In this document: positions 24,301 to 43,313 of the stretch, piece by piece
How the letters are laid out: every line of letters begins with the position of its first letter
Numbering within the stretch: position 1 is the first letter of the stretch
NCBI RefSeq assembly: GCF_901000735.1
Contig: NC_081546.1
Location: forward strand, 29,221,900 to 29,285,899
Direction of reading: 5' to 3'
DNA length: 64,000 bases
From: Corylus avellana
Taxonomy: Eukaryota; Streptophyta; Magnoliopsida; Fagales; Betulaceae
The notes under the pieces: model-generated
The model's database searches: none
What the model saw: only the letters and a program-made list of their open reading frames with translations
Told to the model about the DNA's origin: nothing
Program-made: the position numbers and the translations under genes

Positions 24301-26587
24301 CTGAATTGAAATGGGTTATGCCTTCTCCATTTCAGACTGTTTCAGAGAAGACCAAGGAGAGCGCTGGAGAGCCTTGGGAATTCCTGGGTCTCTTGCCCCT
24401 CTTTGACCCTCCAAGGCATGATAGTGCAGAGACCATCCGCCGTGCCCTTGACCTTGGCGTCAATGTTAAGATGATCACTGGTGATCAGCTTGCCATTGGA
24501 AAAGAGACTGGTCGCAGGCTTGGCATGGGCACCAACATGTATCCCTCTTCCTCCCTCCTTGGCCAGAGCAAGGATGAGTCCATCTCTTCCATTCCTATTG
24601 ATGAGCTCATTGAAAAGGCTGATGGATTTGCCGGTGTCTTCCCGGGTAATAAAACTATCATCTAGCCTCTACAGAGGATAATATAGATATAGCATTGCAT
24701 AGTAGTGTTAACAATTCAATTTTGGGGCATGCAGAGCACAAGTATGAGATTGTTAAGAGGCTGCAGGAAAAGAAACACATCTGTGGAATGACTGGAGATG
24801 GTGTCAATGATGCACCAGCACTCAAGAAGGCAGACATTGGTATTGCAGTGGCTGATGCTACTGACGCAGCCAGGGGTGCATCAGACATTGTCTTGACAGA
24901 GCCAGGTTTGAGTGTGATTATAAGTGCCGTGTTGACAAGCAGGGCCATCTTCCAGAGGATGAAGAACTACACAATCTATGCTGTTTCCATCACAATCCGT
25001 ATTGTGTTGGGATTCATGCTTGTTGCTCTCATCTGGAAGTTTGACTTCTCACCTTTCATGGTCCTCATCATTGCCATTTTGAATGACGGAACGATCATGA
25101 CCATCTCTAAGGACAGAGTGAAGCCATCTCCTGTGCCTGACTCATGGAAGCTCAAGGAAATCTTTGCCACTGGGGTTGTCCTCGGCACCTACATGGCCAT
25201 CATGACTGTGGTGTTCTTCTATCTTGCTTTTGACACTGACTTCTTCTCAGTAAGTGAATTACACTAACACTATATGATTATATCAATGCCTGCATATACA
25301 TGATGGATACTAAGAATAGTTGCTTGCAGAAAAATTTTGGTGTCAGGCATATCGGTAAAAACCCGGAAGAGCTTAACTCAGCTCTCTACCTTCAAGTGAG
25401 CATTATTAGTCAAGCACTCATCTTCGTTACCAGGTCAAGGAGCTGGTCCTACGTTGAACGCCCTGGTCTCCTGCTTCTTGCTGCCTTCATTGCAGCACAA
25501 TTGGTTAGTATTTTTATTTTTTACTTTGAACCAATTCATAGTAAGGATCAACTTCAGGTCGTATCAATGCATGGATATAAAATTATATAATCTATAGGTC
25601 AACGCTAATCCAACCCATTTAATTAAACAGAGCAGACCTTCAACCTTAACCCGCTAATTTCATGTTGAGTTAACATCGGGTTCGTAAGTCGTGTAAAAAA
25701 TTACTAGTCCTAATTCTTACCACTTTCTTGTGCATTGCACGATTCTCATACCTTGTCCTAACTTTGGCACCTACAAAAAACAGGTGGCCACCATCATTGC
25801 TGTGTATGCAAACTGGGGCTTTGCCAGAATCCATGGCATTGGGTGGGGATGGGCAGGAGTGATCTGGCTCTACAGCATCATTACCTACATTCCTCTTGAT
25901 GTCATCAAGTTCGCCATTCGCTATGCATTAACAGGCAAGGCCTGGAACACCCTGCTCCAAAACAAGGTTCGTAACACCATGAATTTTGTATGCTCTATCA
26001 ATTAATGTCATTCAATTTATTTCTCTTTTCTTCTTTTTTTTTTTTTTTGTTCTAAATCACTTCATTTTCTTTGTGTATGTACCTAATGCAGACTGCTTTC
26101 ACAACAAAGAAGGATTATGGAAAGGGTGAGAGGGAGGCGCAATGGGCCATGGCTCAACGTACAATACATGGTCTCCAGCCACCAGAAACTCTGTTTAATG
26201 ACAAAAGCAACTACCGGGAGCTGTCCGAGATTGCTGAGCAGGCCAAGAGGCGTGCTGAAGTTGCCAGGTAAATTATGTTAGAATTCAGAATCTTTGTTCT
26301 AATATCATGTTAAATGACTACTTGTTCCAAAAGTTTAAACTAATAAAAAAAAATAGTTGATTTAATCATTCAATTAATATTCCGGTTTATTTTATTAAGA
26401 ATGTGCATGTACCTTAAATTGGACTAGCTAAAAAACTTTGTTATCAAATTTTACTAGAAGCCATAAGCATAAGCTTTTCTTCATTTGCAGGCTCAGGGAG
26501 CTGCACACTCTCAAGGGGCATGTTGAATCGGTGGTGAAGCTGAAGGGCCTGGACATTGAAACCATCCAACAGCACTACACAGTTTAA
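21355..26587 (+). CDS. PMA: Plasma-membrane H+-ATPase (P3A type)
   Basis: Fourteen exons: 21355-21408, 22084-22302, 22376-22513, 22789-23103, 23245-23571, 23675-23794, 23887-24009, 24136-24240, 24336-24645, 24735-25249, 25330-25503, 25784-25966, 26092-26267 and 26491-26587. They join in frame to 951 residues, normal for the family. The enzyme pumps protons out across the plasma membrane using ATP and drives secondary transport. Visible motifs are LTGES (about 185-189), the phosphorylated aspartate in CSDKTGTLT (about Asp333), KGAPEQ, MITGDQ, and [16 protein letters not shown]. The C terminus ends QQHYTV; phosphorylation of the penultimate threonine creates a 14-3-3 site that relieves autoinhibition. 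No frameshift or missing catalytic residue was found. Intron 11 contains a MITE-family copy and intron 4 a T28-like run. Confidence 0.96.
25557..25710. mobile_element. MITE-family remnant (AACCCGCTAATTTCAT family), copy B
   Basis: Within intron 11 of the H+-ATPase gene. It shares ATAAAATTATATAATC, AACCCATTTAATTAAA, TTAACCCGCTAATTTCATG and CGGGTTCGTAAGTCGTGT with copies A and C. It is non-coding. Confidence 0.55.
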
Positions 26588-27324
26588 AACACAACGTGAA
26601 AGAAGGAACAAAGCTGATTTTTTTTTTTTTCCTTTTTTTGTTTTTTGTTTTTTGTTAAGCAAGTGTATGTAGCCTAATAAGAAAGATGGAGGCCGAAGGT
26701 CAAAAGAAGCTATTTGTTATCTTCTTTCTTTCTTCTTTTTTTCTTTTCTTCTTTTCTTCTATATTACAGGAGGTAGAATTGCTGGAATAACAATCTCAGG
26801 AGATTTGTTGCAGCCGATTCGGAGATTGGAAAAAAAAAGAAAAAGAAAAAAAAAAAAGAACTCAAAGGGATACAATGAAGACTAAAGGGGCATTTATATA
26901 TATATTCTATATAAATATGGTGTCAATTTGTAGCATGCCAGAACTCCTTCATCTTTCTTTATCTTTGTTCCCAGAAATTGTTAATCTCTGTTGCCATTTC
27001 TCCTCACCGGATTTTGGCTATTGTTTTTTGATCTAATAATACTTAGTTGTAGTTATGATTGAAAATATAAGCATCATGTTTTTTCCATTTTCTGTTGGTA
27101 TTGCAGTACCCCTTATGTTTGTTTGCTCAGAGTTCTTTGCCTTTGTTGGGCATAATATCCACAAACCAACTAATTTCTGAATTCAACAGCAAGATATGTT
27201 GCTCCCTTAATATCCATAAAGCAAGGAAAACAAATCTCCAAGTCTTGGTGGATTAGAAGTTCAATCCAAATTCTTAAGCGTGGGGACTCACATTCATTCC
27301 GGATCAAAAGTGGAAAAGATCTTC

Positions 27325-27368
<44 letters not shown>

Positions 27369-27823
27369 TTCATTTGATTAGAAAATATATAAATAAAATT
27401 CAACACTGAAATAAATTATAGCGTTGAAATAAATTATAGCGTTGGCGTTCTAACTCAATGATATCTACTATTATATTATTTTGAATCACCCATTATCAAA
27501 AAACTTAAGTTATTTAATTAATATTTAACATATTATACATGGTGTTTTAAAACAAAAATTTATTTATTCAATTATCCACTTAAAAATGATTGAAAAGTAG
27601 AAAATAAGTCGATGTAAAAATCCCCACATAAATTATTATTTTGATAAAAAAAAATTGTTAGAAATTATATTTTTATCTTTATTATTAATTTATTTCGATG
27701 ACGTGGCGGTTAATCAACTCTCGACTAAAACGATTATAAAAATTGAGAATGTTGCACGGAATTTTGGTGTTAATTGAAAAAAAAAAAAAAAAAGTCGAAA
27801 ATGATGTTATAAAAAAGATCTCA
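26588..27823. other. H+-ATPase 3' region and low-complexity spacer
   Basis: No gene is recognisable. T-rich (26618-26657), CT-rich (26720-26763) and A-rich (26829-26862) tracts follow the stop codon, and a (TA)n microsatellite occupies about 27328-27360. The start of the 3' part is probably H+-ATPase 3' UTR. Confidence 0.5.
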
Positions 27824-27847
27824 TTCCCGCCAGTGTCATTTCCCGCC
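27824..27847 (+). promoter_or_regulatory. Paired E2F sites upstream of WDR76
   Basis: TTCCCGCC occurs at 27824-27831 and again at 27840-27847, 16 bp apart, about 130-150 bp before the ATG. TTCCCGCC is a canonical E2F/DP binding core. The pair suggests G1/S-regulated transcription, as for the MCM5 gene in this window. Confidence 0.75.
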
Positions 27848-27975
27848 ACACCCACTAACATATATACCCCCCAACAATTCTCAAATTGCAAACATAACCA
27901 TCCAATCTCTCTCTTTCTCTCTCTCTCTCTGTGCGTGTGTGTATCTGTGTGTGAGTTCTCAATCTTCGATCTACC

Positions 27976-30900
27976 ATGGCGTCGTCTGAGAACCTGACAG
28001 AGTACGAGCGCAAGCGCCTCGAGAACATTCGCCGAAACGATCAGATGATGGCTGCCCTTAAACTCCAGTCCAGAGCCTCCGAGCTCTCCGCCTTTTCCAA
28101 GCGCCAAAGGTCTCTCTCTAAGTTTCACTTTTCCATGAAGCCCATCTTTGTATTCATCCAAAAACGAAAGCCCATCATTATTTTCGCCCAAAAAAATAAA
28201 ACCCATTTTTCAATTTCTCTTCTTTTTGTGATTTTTTTTTCTTTTCATGGCAGAGTTGGAACCAAATCGTACAAAGTAAGTCCGGAGAAGAAACCCAAAA
28301 CTGAGACGCCAATCGTGATCCGACGGTCCTTGCGTACTCGAGGAATGCCACCAGATTATTTGGACTCCAAAGGTCTAGAAGATATCGTTGAAACAGTCCC
28401 TAAGGTTGCGAAATCTTCAACCCCATCGAAGCCTTCGCCAAGCGATTTGGGGCCCCTTAGTACGAGAGACGCTTATTGTGGAACCGGGTCCGATAAAGTG
28501 CTAATTGAAAGACTTTTGGGCGCTTCAAGGAAACCCCATGAGGAATTTGGTGATAAAAATGGTGGGGGTTCGATGAGGGGTGCGTGTGGGAGTGGGAGTT
28601 GTATGGAATTGGGGGCTTTGAGCCTGAAACCAGAGAATATTGCGCGAGTTGTGCCGGGGAGGATCATGAATGTGCGGTTTTTTCCTTGTAAAGATTTGAG
28701 AATGGTTGTGGTGGGGAACAAGTTTGGAAATATTGGTTTTTGGAATGTTGATTGTGATACGGAGGAAAAAGATGGGATTTATTTGTATCACCCGCATCCA
28801 GGTCCCATCTCAGGGATTTCGATTCAGCAACATTGCTTGCCAAAGGTGATTTGGATTGAATATTGCTTGCATAATATTGTTAATACTTAATCTTTAGCTA
28901 TATTTTGTCATTGACTGCCCAGAAATCTTCAAATACTCTGGATTAAATGTTAGACTGTTAAATAGTTGTAAACGCTATGAACCAAATGCACTTATACTTA
29001 CTGACGTAGGATAACATTCGGATAAATAAGTCTGTTGAAGATTCTGTTTACTTGAAAAAATTGAACGAGGTACATGTGCTAGGAGATCTTGAGGCCATTG
29101 AATTGTAATGATGAATGTACATGGGTCTGTTTTGTCTTTATCTTCATGTTGAGTCATCTGCTTTGGATAGTACTGTGCAATGGTTTTAGTGTGGCTCTTG
29201 TATGTCACTAGACTCTAGTTGTGTCTTCCCAATTACATGCTCACACACTCTACAAGTATTGTATTGTGGGTGTTGAGTTTCATATGGCTTCAGCTGAATT
29301 ATACTCGTTGAATTCAAGTGCAGATCTTTACCAGTTGTTATGACGGATTTATCCGATTGATGGATGCTGAGAAGGAGGTATTTGATCTGGTATACTCAAG
29401 TGATGATACTATATATTCTCTATCTCAAAGATTAGATGATGTGAAGTGCTTATATTTTAGCGAGGGTCATGGAGTTTTGAATATCTGGGATGAAAGGGTT
29501 GGGAAATGCACAACCCAATGGAATTTACATCAACATAGGATTAACTCCATAGATTTTAACTCGAAAAACTCTAATGTCATGGCTACTAGTTCCTCTGATG
29601 GAACTGCCTGCATATGGGATTTGAGAAGTATTGCTGCAGATCAACCCAAACCTCTGAAGGAAGTTAGCCACCAAAGGGCTGTGCAGTCTGCTTACTTCTC
29701 ACCTTCAGGAAGCTTCCTCGCGACGACAAGGTATTTGTGTTGTATTGAACCTCTGACTTTGAGATTGAATATCTTACCTCCTGTGTGAGAAACATTTGTG
29801 CTAGTTCAGTTCATACTATATGTGAGTACTCTTCAAAGATTATCATCTATGCTTATCTATATAATTTTATAATTAGTTTAATGAACAAAATGTACTCTTT
29901 TATTAATAAGCTTTTTGTTAAACGCTGATCAAGTGCATTACGTCTAAAATTACCTGCTGAAGAAGCGCTATTTCGTAGTTGATCCCTTTATTTTATAGTT
30001 GTAGTTGTGATATGTTAGGCATTTGATGCTATCAACTTCCTGTGTTCGGTACACAAACTGTCAACTACTTTTTTTGTTGCCCCTAATTGCAATATATTGC
30101 TTACAAGCTTCTTTCTGCTGTACTTGCCACTACTGCTTAATTGGGTTAGTTATCTTGTTTAAAGCCCAAAGTGTTGTATACAATGCAGCAGTAGTTCAAA
30201 CATTACTGTAAATGATTCTTAATTGTAATTAATTTTCAATTATCTTCATGCAGCATGGATGACAGGGTTGGTATAGCAAGCGGAATCAATTTTGATGATA
30301 CAGTAATGATTAAACATGATAATCAGACAGGCAGATGGATTTCTTCTTTCAGGTATGAATTTTGCCAGATTATTGGATGCTGATACGACTTTTCTTTTTT
30401 GTTGAACTATCTGCTTGATGTTCTATGGCAAATGCCACAATCATTCTCTGTTGCAATTTGTAACTTTTTCTTAAGAATAACCTGTCGTTGGTTTGTAGCT
30501 TGTCTCAAGCAATTAATTAATAAATAAATAAATAAATAAATTGTTGCCTATGTTGTCATCAGGATATCAGTGCTTAAATTTTATCATATTTCCTGTAGAA
30601 ATGGTTTTGAATCTAAAGATGGATTGTATTGAATGAGAAATAGTATTTCTGTGTTTCCTATTTATATCCAACCACATCAGGATCCTTTGTCAATGAGTAA
30701 CCAAGTTTGGTAGATTCATATTCTGAGGCAGGTTCTTGGACAGGAGGGATGATATCAATTATCAGGGAAAGTTGTACTGTAGTCCTAGTTTCAAAACATT
30801 TATCATGCTACCTTTCAAAACATTTATTGTAGACAAATTAATACTAGACCTTGCAATCTGAGAAAAAAATTTGATTTTAACTTCTGCTCTTTTTTTTTTT

Positions 30901-31138
30901 TTTTTTTTTTTTGGGTGGGAGCAGAGCAATATGGGGTTGGGACGATTCATACCTCTTCATTGGCAATATGAAAAGAGGAGTTGATGTTATGTCCCCAACT
31001 CAAAGAAGAACAATATTCACTTTACAAAGCCCGGATGTGTCAGCAATTCCATGCAGGTTTGATGCACACCCATACAATGTTGGCATGCTTGCAGGAGCCA
31101 CAAGTGGGGGCCAGGTTTATATATGGACATTGGGCTAG
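27976..31138 (+). CDS. WDR76: WD40 protein, WDR76/CMR1-like
   Basis: Five exons, 27976-28109, 28254-28845, 29324-29730, 30254-30352 and 30925-31138, give 481 residues ending GGQVYIWTLG. The N terminus (TEYERKRLENIRRND) and the basic stretch with RRSLRTRGMPPD are typical of the plant WDR76/CMR1 family, nuclear WD40 proteins linked to DNA-damage and replication responses. WD40 repeats are visible from about residue 210 onward. Two WDxR motifs, WDER at about 297-300 and WDLR at about 340-343, match the signature of CUL4-DDB1 substrate receptors. The ATG at 27976 lies in an ACCATGGCG context. All splice phases agree. Paired E2F sites lie upstream. Confidence 0.88.
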
Positions 31139-32259
31139 GAACCTCAGTTTCTTTCTGCGCCAGATTCCTTTACGTTTAGTGTGCCGGTTAGCATAAATAT
31201 GACTGATGTCGTATCTTCAACTTTCATGTCTTTTCATGTGTTGTAAACTGACAAGAAACTACTTTTGTTAGTCAGAGGGACTAGATATGTTCAGGCCTGT
31301 CTAGAAATTGTAAGGGCGTTTCTTTTTTCTTTTTCCTTTTTCTGGGGAAGAATTATCATGACTAATGACTATTTATGGAATTATATTGTCCAGCCTTAAC
31401 CAGGTTATGTTCTGCTACTGGATTTAGTTCTTACTGTTTCTGGTCGTTGGGGATTTTTCCATCAATTAGATTATATTTTTAAAATGGATTAGTCTACATT
31501 GTTGTTTCTTCATTTCCATTATAAACATAGCAACCAAGAAAGTTCTCAACTCAGAGTCAATAGGTCAATCTTAAATGCATGAGGAAAAAAAGAGAAAGAA
31601 AATGAAAATTCTATTGGCTTCCACCACCATGTAATGGTGAGGATCATGGGTCCCTGGAGTTAAGGGTCCCTTCGCAATAGGAAAGTTGCACCATGCCTTT
31701 AAAAAATGGGTGGATTATAGATATCATTGTCCCATTATTACGCCCTGGATTCCTATTGTGGATGCAATGACATATTCGTATTGCATGCAAAATGGATAAC
31801 TCATGTGAGAGGACATTTAGGGCCTACTTGACACAAAATGGGTTACTCATGTGAGGACATTTAGGGCTTACTTGACACAAAATGGGTAATTCATGTGAGA
31901 GGGCATTTAGGGCTTACTTGTTCGGACTGTCCAAATATTTGTCAAATTAAATAGAACTCAAGTGCCTTCTCACATGGCAGTTCATTGTGCCCAAAAATGG
32001 CCCACTCTTCATTTACTTGCCCAAAAAAGGCTCACCCTTCATTTATGGGTAACTTTCTACTCAAGAATTGGATGTAAACTGAGCTTAACAGAAATTGTTC
32101 ATATTCTTATTTATTCTCACAGAAAGCAGGAGATTGACAACACAAGACTGCAATCAAGATTGCCAAAGCAAAGCTCTATTTATTTGAATTTTTTTTTTTT
32201 TTGGTTGGCCTAAGATTTGAATGCTTTGGGTAAGTGCTAAAATTGAAAAATTCCCTGAA
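31139..32259. other. Convergent 3' regions of WDR76 and FAD oxidoreductase
   Basis: No gene is recognisable. The interval includes a small tandem repeat at 31788-31923 and a T-rich run at about 32190-32203. The 3' UTRs of the two convergent genes should lie at its ends. Confidence 0.5.
31788..31923. repeat. Three-copy ~45-bp tandem repeat
   Basis: Units starting CAAAATGG at 31788, 31834 and 31878 share TCATGTGAG, ACATTTAGGGC and TACTTGACA. The copies differ by a few substitutions and a 2-bp deletion in the middle copy. Confidence 0.75.
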
Positions 32260-35200
32260 TCATTGCTTTATTTTCTTCCAAGAGGTTAGTTCACATGGAA
32301 TCAAATCTTCATTAGCGGACAGCATAGCCTGTGCAACCAATTTTCCAAGCCAGCCATGGTACAACAGTCCCCTTGAACCAAGCCCTCCAAATAACCAATA
32401 ATTACAAGTATGATTTCCACCAAGAATATCATCAACACAGCCCAAAAGCGGAAGTGATCCATGTGGAGTGAGAGGTGGCATTGCCCTCAGACCAGCTCTT
32501 GCATCAGTAAAAGTCCAGTCCTTTATAGCTGGATAAACCGAAGAGGCCTTTGGCAGAAGCTCTTGAAGAGCAGTTGAGGATTCATCTGCTGAGACAATTG
32601 GTGAGGAGTTTCTTGATTTCCATTCCCACGTTGAGCCCATGTATAGACTACGGCGCCCCTGGAAGGCAAGCCACGCATCTGACAGTATCGATGGACCATG
32701 GTCTGGATATTCTTCTCTGAAAAACAGTGTTCCAGAAAATATGGAAAAAAAGAGCAATAAGTTCGAGGAAACATTTGCAAACAAATGGTAGAGGTGGCAA
32801 TTCATGTTTGTGTGTTGAGACATGAGTATAAAGCTATATAAATCAACCCTAATCTGACTCATTTAATCAAACGGGTGAGACCCTCTAACCCTAACTTGCT
32901 AATTTTGTGTTAAATTTGTGTTGGGTTTACGGATTGTGTCAAAAATTGACAACCTTACCAAGTGGCAACAATATGCTGTTTGATTGTCATAGCCTTTCTA
33001 TGACATCCTGAAGGGGATCACCATAAACAGTACAGTACCCCCCACATGAGACTAATAACCATCAATCAAATTATCAAGAAATTCTTTATACGACCCTGTA
33101 TATGTTATAAAACATTTGATTTGTTTGGCATTGCTAAAATTGAGTTATATAGGCCCAACCGCCTAAGACATTCAAGGTCTATTTTAAACCTTCTGGCATA
33201 ACATTGTATGCAATGCATAAGATAACTTTTACCCCATATCAGCAGGCAGCTGCAGGTGAGCAACGACACCCCTGCAAGTCCTCAAAGGAAGCCTTCCTGA
33301 GAGCTCCGGAAGTAAATCTGCTTTGGCACCTAGGCAGATTACTACCCCATCATATTCCCCTAAATAAAAAAAATGCAAGCACGCATTAACTTCTTAGGGA
33401 AGAGATAAAAATACTCAGACAAAATTATGCTTGAAAATCATGAGATTCCAGCAGGATTAGCCACCCAAAACAGCAATTTGAAATTCCACCAGGATTAGCC
33501 ACTCAAAACAGCAATTTGAAGCTTAAAAAGGTTTGACAGTCTAAAATTATGCAAAGCCAAATCTTATTTTATCATAGCCAACCGAGAGTCAGATTTCCTT
33601 GCCTAGTTTAAGTTATTGGACTTAGTTCTCATGTTTGGGATTGAATTTTATTGGTTCAAGGATACCTTTCTCAGGCTATTCAACTAGCTTGGGATATATT
33701 TTAAGTCTAAAAGACAATGGTCCACCATTTTAGGTAGTTCTGTACTTGGATAATCATGTGTGTAAGTATGAACTAGAAGATATCCTATTTGCTCAGGCCA
33801 CAAGAGTCTCCTTCAGTTCCAATTCCTAATAATGAGGCATCATTTACTGTTAAATTCAATGAGATATCTTATCTAATCCATAGAAAGCAACAGCCTGACA
33901 GGATCAAAATATTTGCATCAAGAATTTCACTTTTGAAGTATTTATATAGGAAATTATATCTGAAGTTCAAGTTTTAGACAGGATTATTACATACATGGAA
34001 CCTATATGGAAAGAGCCTAAGAAGTCTAAAACATGAGACTCCTTCAGCAGGTACGTGAGAACCAACTGTGGCACACCAGATGAAATTTATAAAAAAATAA
34101 TAATAATAATAATAATAATAAAATAATAAATAAATAAAAAGGTGAAGCAGTAGTTTGGGTGATTACCTTCAAGGTCAAGGAGTTTATGAATAGATTTCTT
34201 ATGCAAACATAACTCTTTTCCTCCAAAGCCAGAAGTCGATAATTCTTTCACTAAATTTTCACATGCTAAGAAGAGTGCCTAATAAAATAACAACGAGAAT
34301 GAAGATAAAATAAAAACGAAAAACAATTACTCCAAGAAGAAATAAATAATCAGAGGCTTAATTCTCCAACCTGGAGATAGCGTTGAGGATGTATATTTAC
34401 AGCTTCAGGCATATAGAAGGCGGAGTTGAATGGAACGCATAAATTGGGTACAAGATTTTGAGCAGCATCCTTGTCAATGGTCTCCATTCTGCAACTGGCA
34501 AGGCAATTCTGAGCATTCTAATCACATAAAGAAAGAAATATAGATATTATTATAAACAAAATATCAACTTCTAAGCTATTTAGGGTTAAAAAAGTCGATA
34601 GAATTACATCATTCAATGTGAGCAAATTCTTCATGTTCATTGCTGGTCTCAAGATGCCCCTGAATCAGAAAGCTTTCATCAGAAGGATAAGCCAACACAT
34701 AAATGTTAATTGACACGCAGCATAAGAAAACAAGAAAGAAAATAATTTCTAAGAAATGAGAACTTAAACCAACTCTCTGAATAAACACTAGAGTGAAAAC
34801 ACAATGAAAGACTCCAACTTAATTCAACATATTACAGAGACAACATGACATTTTTCTGTCAGAAATTCATATTACAACATTTCAAAAACCGTTAGGAGCC
34901 ATTCCTCCACCAAGGGTGCAAGGAAACATCATGAGCACCTGTCTGTTGCACCTTTAAGTGTGCTTATTTCGAACACCAAAAAATTGCTAGATTTTTAAAC
35001 TATGTTCAGTCAACTAATTAGCTAACATCAATATACAGTAAGTTAAAAAAAATGATCCAAAATATAAATGTCCTTAAAAGGGTAGCCAAAAATCTACAAA
35101 AAAAACAGTTGTACGCAATGAGAAAGGAACCTTCTCCGAACTATGAAACCGTCAGAATTTTGACCAGCTGCTGCCTCAGCAATGCTCAAAAGCTTTACAC

Positions 35201-36275
35201 TCTCTTTCCAACACTCGGCACCCCAGGTCAGCAGCTTACCTGCCAAAAACATTCAAACTGAGTCATAGGATGAGATGACAAAATCTAAACAAATTATTTT
35301 TTTAATTAAAAATAACTGGTAGGATTTCAAGAACTCGTGGAATTGTCTAAAAAATATAGAGGATCTCATCCCAAGCGATGCCTACCTTAAATTAGATATT
35401 TTGGTCCTTGAAATATCACTAGGTTTCTATTTGGTCCCTAAATATTAAAAAAATTCCAATATCACAATTCAAATTTTTAATTTGGGGGGTAATGCTCTAA
35501 TGGTCTCTTATGAGGTGAATCTTATGAGGTGATTTCACTCATCACCGTTAAGCAGTTTTATGATAATTGTGTGAATCTTATGAGGTGATTTAACAACTTT
35601 TACACTTTAAGGAGGGATTTGATAAAAGGTGAACCATTTTTTCCTTCATTTGGAGTCATCAATATTTGTGAATATGTCATTAGTTTTGATCAACGAAGGA
35701 TTATGTTGTGCAAAAAGGTCCCTAAATTTTTAAAATTTCCAATTTCAACCTTACATAGTGCGAAAAACTAAAAATCTAACGAGGCAAAATTGAAAAGTCT
35801 TGAAAAATCCAAGGACCAAATAGCAAAGCCTGACCTTTGGGGGAATAAGGGTGGAGTAGTCCGCCGGAAACTCCAGAAGCCCCTCCACCGATCCCAACTT
35901 CATCGTATATGTCTATCCGTAGTCCCAAATCCTTCGGACTTTCCTGCAAATATAAATTTTAATATTTTCTAAAAAAATAAGAATGCAATGAGGGTAAAAT
36001 AGTTGAGAGAGAGAATAGAATACTTGTAACAAGTGCCAAGCAACGGAGAGGCCGGCGAAGCCAGCGCCGAGCACTGCGTATCTTTTCCACCGACCAATCG
36101 AAATTCAAATGTCACGTTGAAGCTCATAGAAGAGAAAGGAATATTGTGAACTGAAGAGTAAAGGTTGCTACCTGAGAGGATGTTGAGAGAGTGAGACTGG
36201 TGGAATGGCTCTTATGGTGTGGTGTCCACGGTAACGAGCGTGGGCCGGCGGAAGGTTCGAGCGGGAGAGAAGCAT
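32260..36275 (-). CDS. FAD-dependent oxidoreductase (DAO family)
   Basis: Nine exons: 36172-36275, 36024-36081, 35835-35943, 35131-35239, 34608-34659, 34371-34517, 34167-34278, 33233-33359 and 32260-32716. They give 424 residues in one frame. The dinucleotide-binding motif GAGFAGL sits near residues 40-46, and GGGASGVSGGLLHPYSPKG follows the first beta-alpha-beta unit, as in glycine/D-amino-acid oxidase-like enzymes. The C-terminal part has CNYWLFGGLGSRGLLYHGW. The basic, Ser/Arg-containing first 35 residues could be an organelle-targeting peptide; that is inference. The substrate is not known from sequence. Exon 8 to 9 was joined through GG|A, giving ADMGEEYPDHG; this junction is the least certain. 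Repeats lie in introns 3 and 8. Confidence 0.86.
32792..32957. mobile_element. MITE-family remnant (AACCCGCTAATTTCAT family), copy C
   Basis: In intron 8 of the FAD oxidoreductase. It starts near GTGGCAATTCATG, contains TATAAATCAACCCTAATC and TAACCCTAACTTGCTAATTT, and ends GTGTCAAAAATTGACAACC. The ends form a short inverted repeat around GGCAATT and GACAACC. Confidence 0.55.
34096..34139. repeat. (AAT)n microsatellite
   Basis: An AAT/AAAT simple repeat lies in intron 7 of the FAD oxidoreductase gene. Confidence 0.85.
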
Positions 36276-37396
36276 CCTACGGTTGCTCTGTGGAGGAGCG
36301 ACCGCCCCAACTCTATCTAATATTTATATAAATGGTCCGTCTGTTTGTGTAATTCTTCACGTGGGTTTGGAAATGTGATTTAATAAGTACGATTTAAAAA
36401 ATGGTGTCTTTTTAAATAGTTACTTTTTAAAATCATTGTAAAACATGTTAAAAATGTATTTTTTTATTAAATATTTGTTATGCGAAATCGTGATTTTGGT
36501 TTAAATTCGCGTCTTTTTAAATAAGCATCTTTAGCCTGATTATAAAAATCACAGATCTTTCTTCTATTTTAAATTAACGGTTTTTTAAATTACAATGCCA
36601 AACGATTTATGTTTTGCGATATCTTTTAAAAAACGTAAATTATTTTTGCAAAATTGCAATTCTAGACGCACCCTTATAATAAATTTTGTATTTTTTTTTT
36701 ATTGCAATTATTCTAATCATGTCAAATTTTTTTGATTTATCGTTTTTTTTTTTTTTTAATGGGTGGGCTACACAACATAAATTATGATACGACAGTGAAT
36801 ATGTTTGGTAATTTTTGGTGGTATTCTCTTGCCAAAAATGTTTTGGATTTAAAATTAAAAAAAAAAATTAATTAATTTTCAAATTGTTTGTTAATATTTT
36901 TGAAAATAAAATGCATTTTTGAATTTGAATAGAATTATCTTTTTTCTGCAAAGAATTGATAGGCCAAGCAGTAGCAGTTTAGGCATGGACTTTTCCCTTT
37001 CGGCCTCAAACATTCAGCAATTTAAGGCCAACTTCGTAATTGGGTTTTTACGCTTACTTTGAAATGTATTTTAATTTGTACGATCATTCTATGACCTATT
37101 AGCCACGGTCAGTAATTTAGACAATAATTTAAAATACGAAGCATATTGAGATTTTGAGATATCAACATAAACAACAGTAAAATCTTTAATAAAATTGACC
37201 AAAGCAAGAACTCTCTAACTAATTTTTCTTAAATACAAAAGTCAAGAATCATAATTTGGCATTGCTAGGGTTACTTCTAGAGCTTGGCAACTGAAACCCA
37301 ACTTTCATATAAAAATACAGAAGCACACATAAGTTATAATCAATGTACATGTACTAACATTTTGCTGATAAAGGGTTAGGAAAATAGAATAATGGA
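36276..37396. other. Intergenic region, FAD oxidoreductase 5' end to MCM5 3' end
   Basis: No gene is recognisable. Between about 36360 and 36680 there is AT-rich repeat-like sequence with several GATTTTAAA/TTTTTAAATA segments resembling a decayed MITE. The same flavour of sequence occurs in H+-ATPase intron 1 at about 21735-21960. Confidence 0.45.
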
Positions 37397-43224
<5,828 letters not shown>

Positions 43225-43291
43225 TTCTCTCTCTCTCTCTCTCTCACTCAGAAGAAGTGGCCGGGGGGGTTTTGTGGTAGGTTTTTCTTTT

Positions 43292-43313
43292 GGCGGGAAG
43301 GATTTGGCGGGAA
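43292..43313 (-). promoter_or_regulatory. Paired E2F sites upstream of MCM5
   Basis: GGCGGGAA at 43292-43299 and 43306-43313 reads as TTCCCGCC on the gene strand, twice, 68-90 bp above the ATG. MCM genes are classical E2F targets. The spacing (14 bp start to start) is like that of the pair upstream of WDR76 (16 bp). Confidence 0.82.

Noticed and set aside
34866..35020. Possible additional exon in the FAD oxidoreductase intron 4
   Set aside because: Exons 4 and 5 already join in phase through IVRRRGILRP, as in the family, so no exon is needed here.
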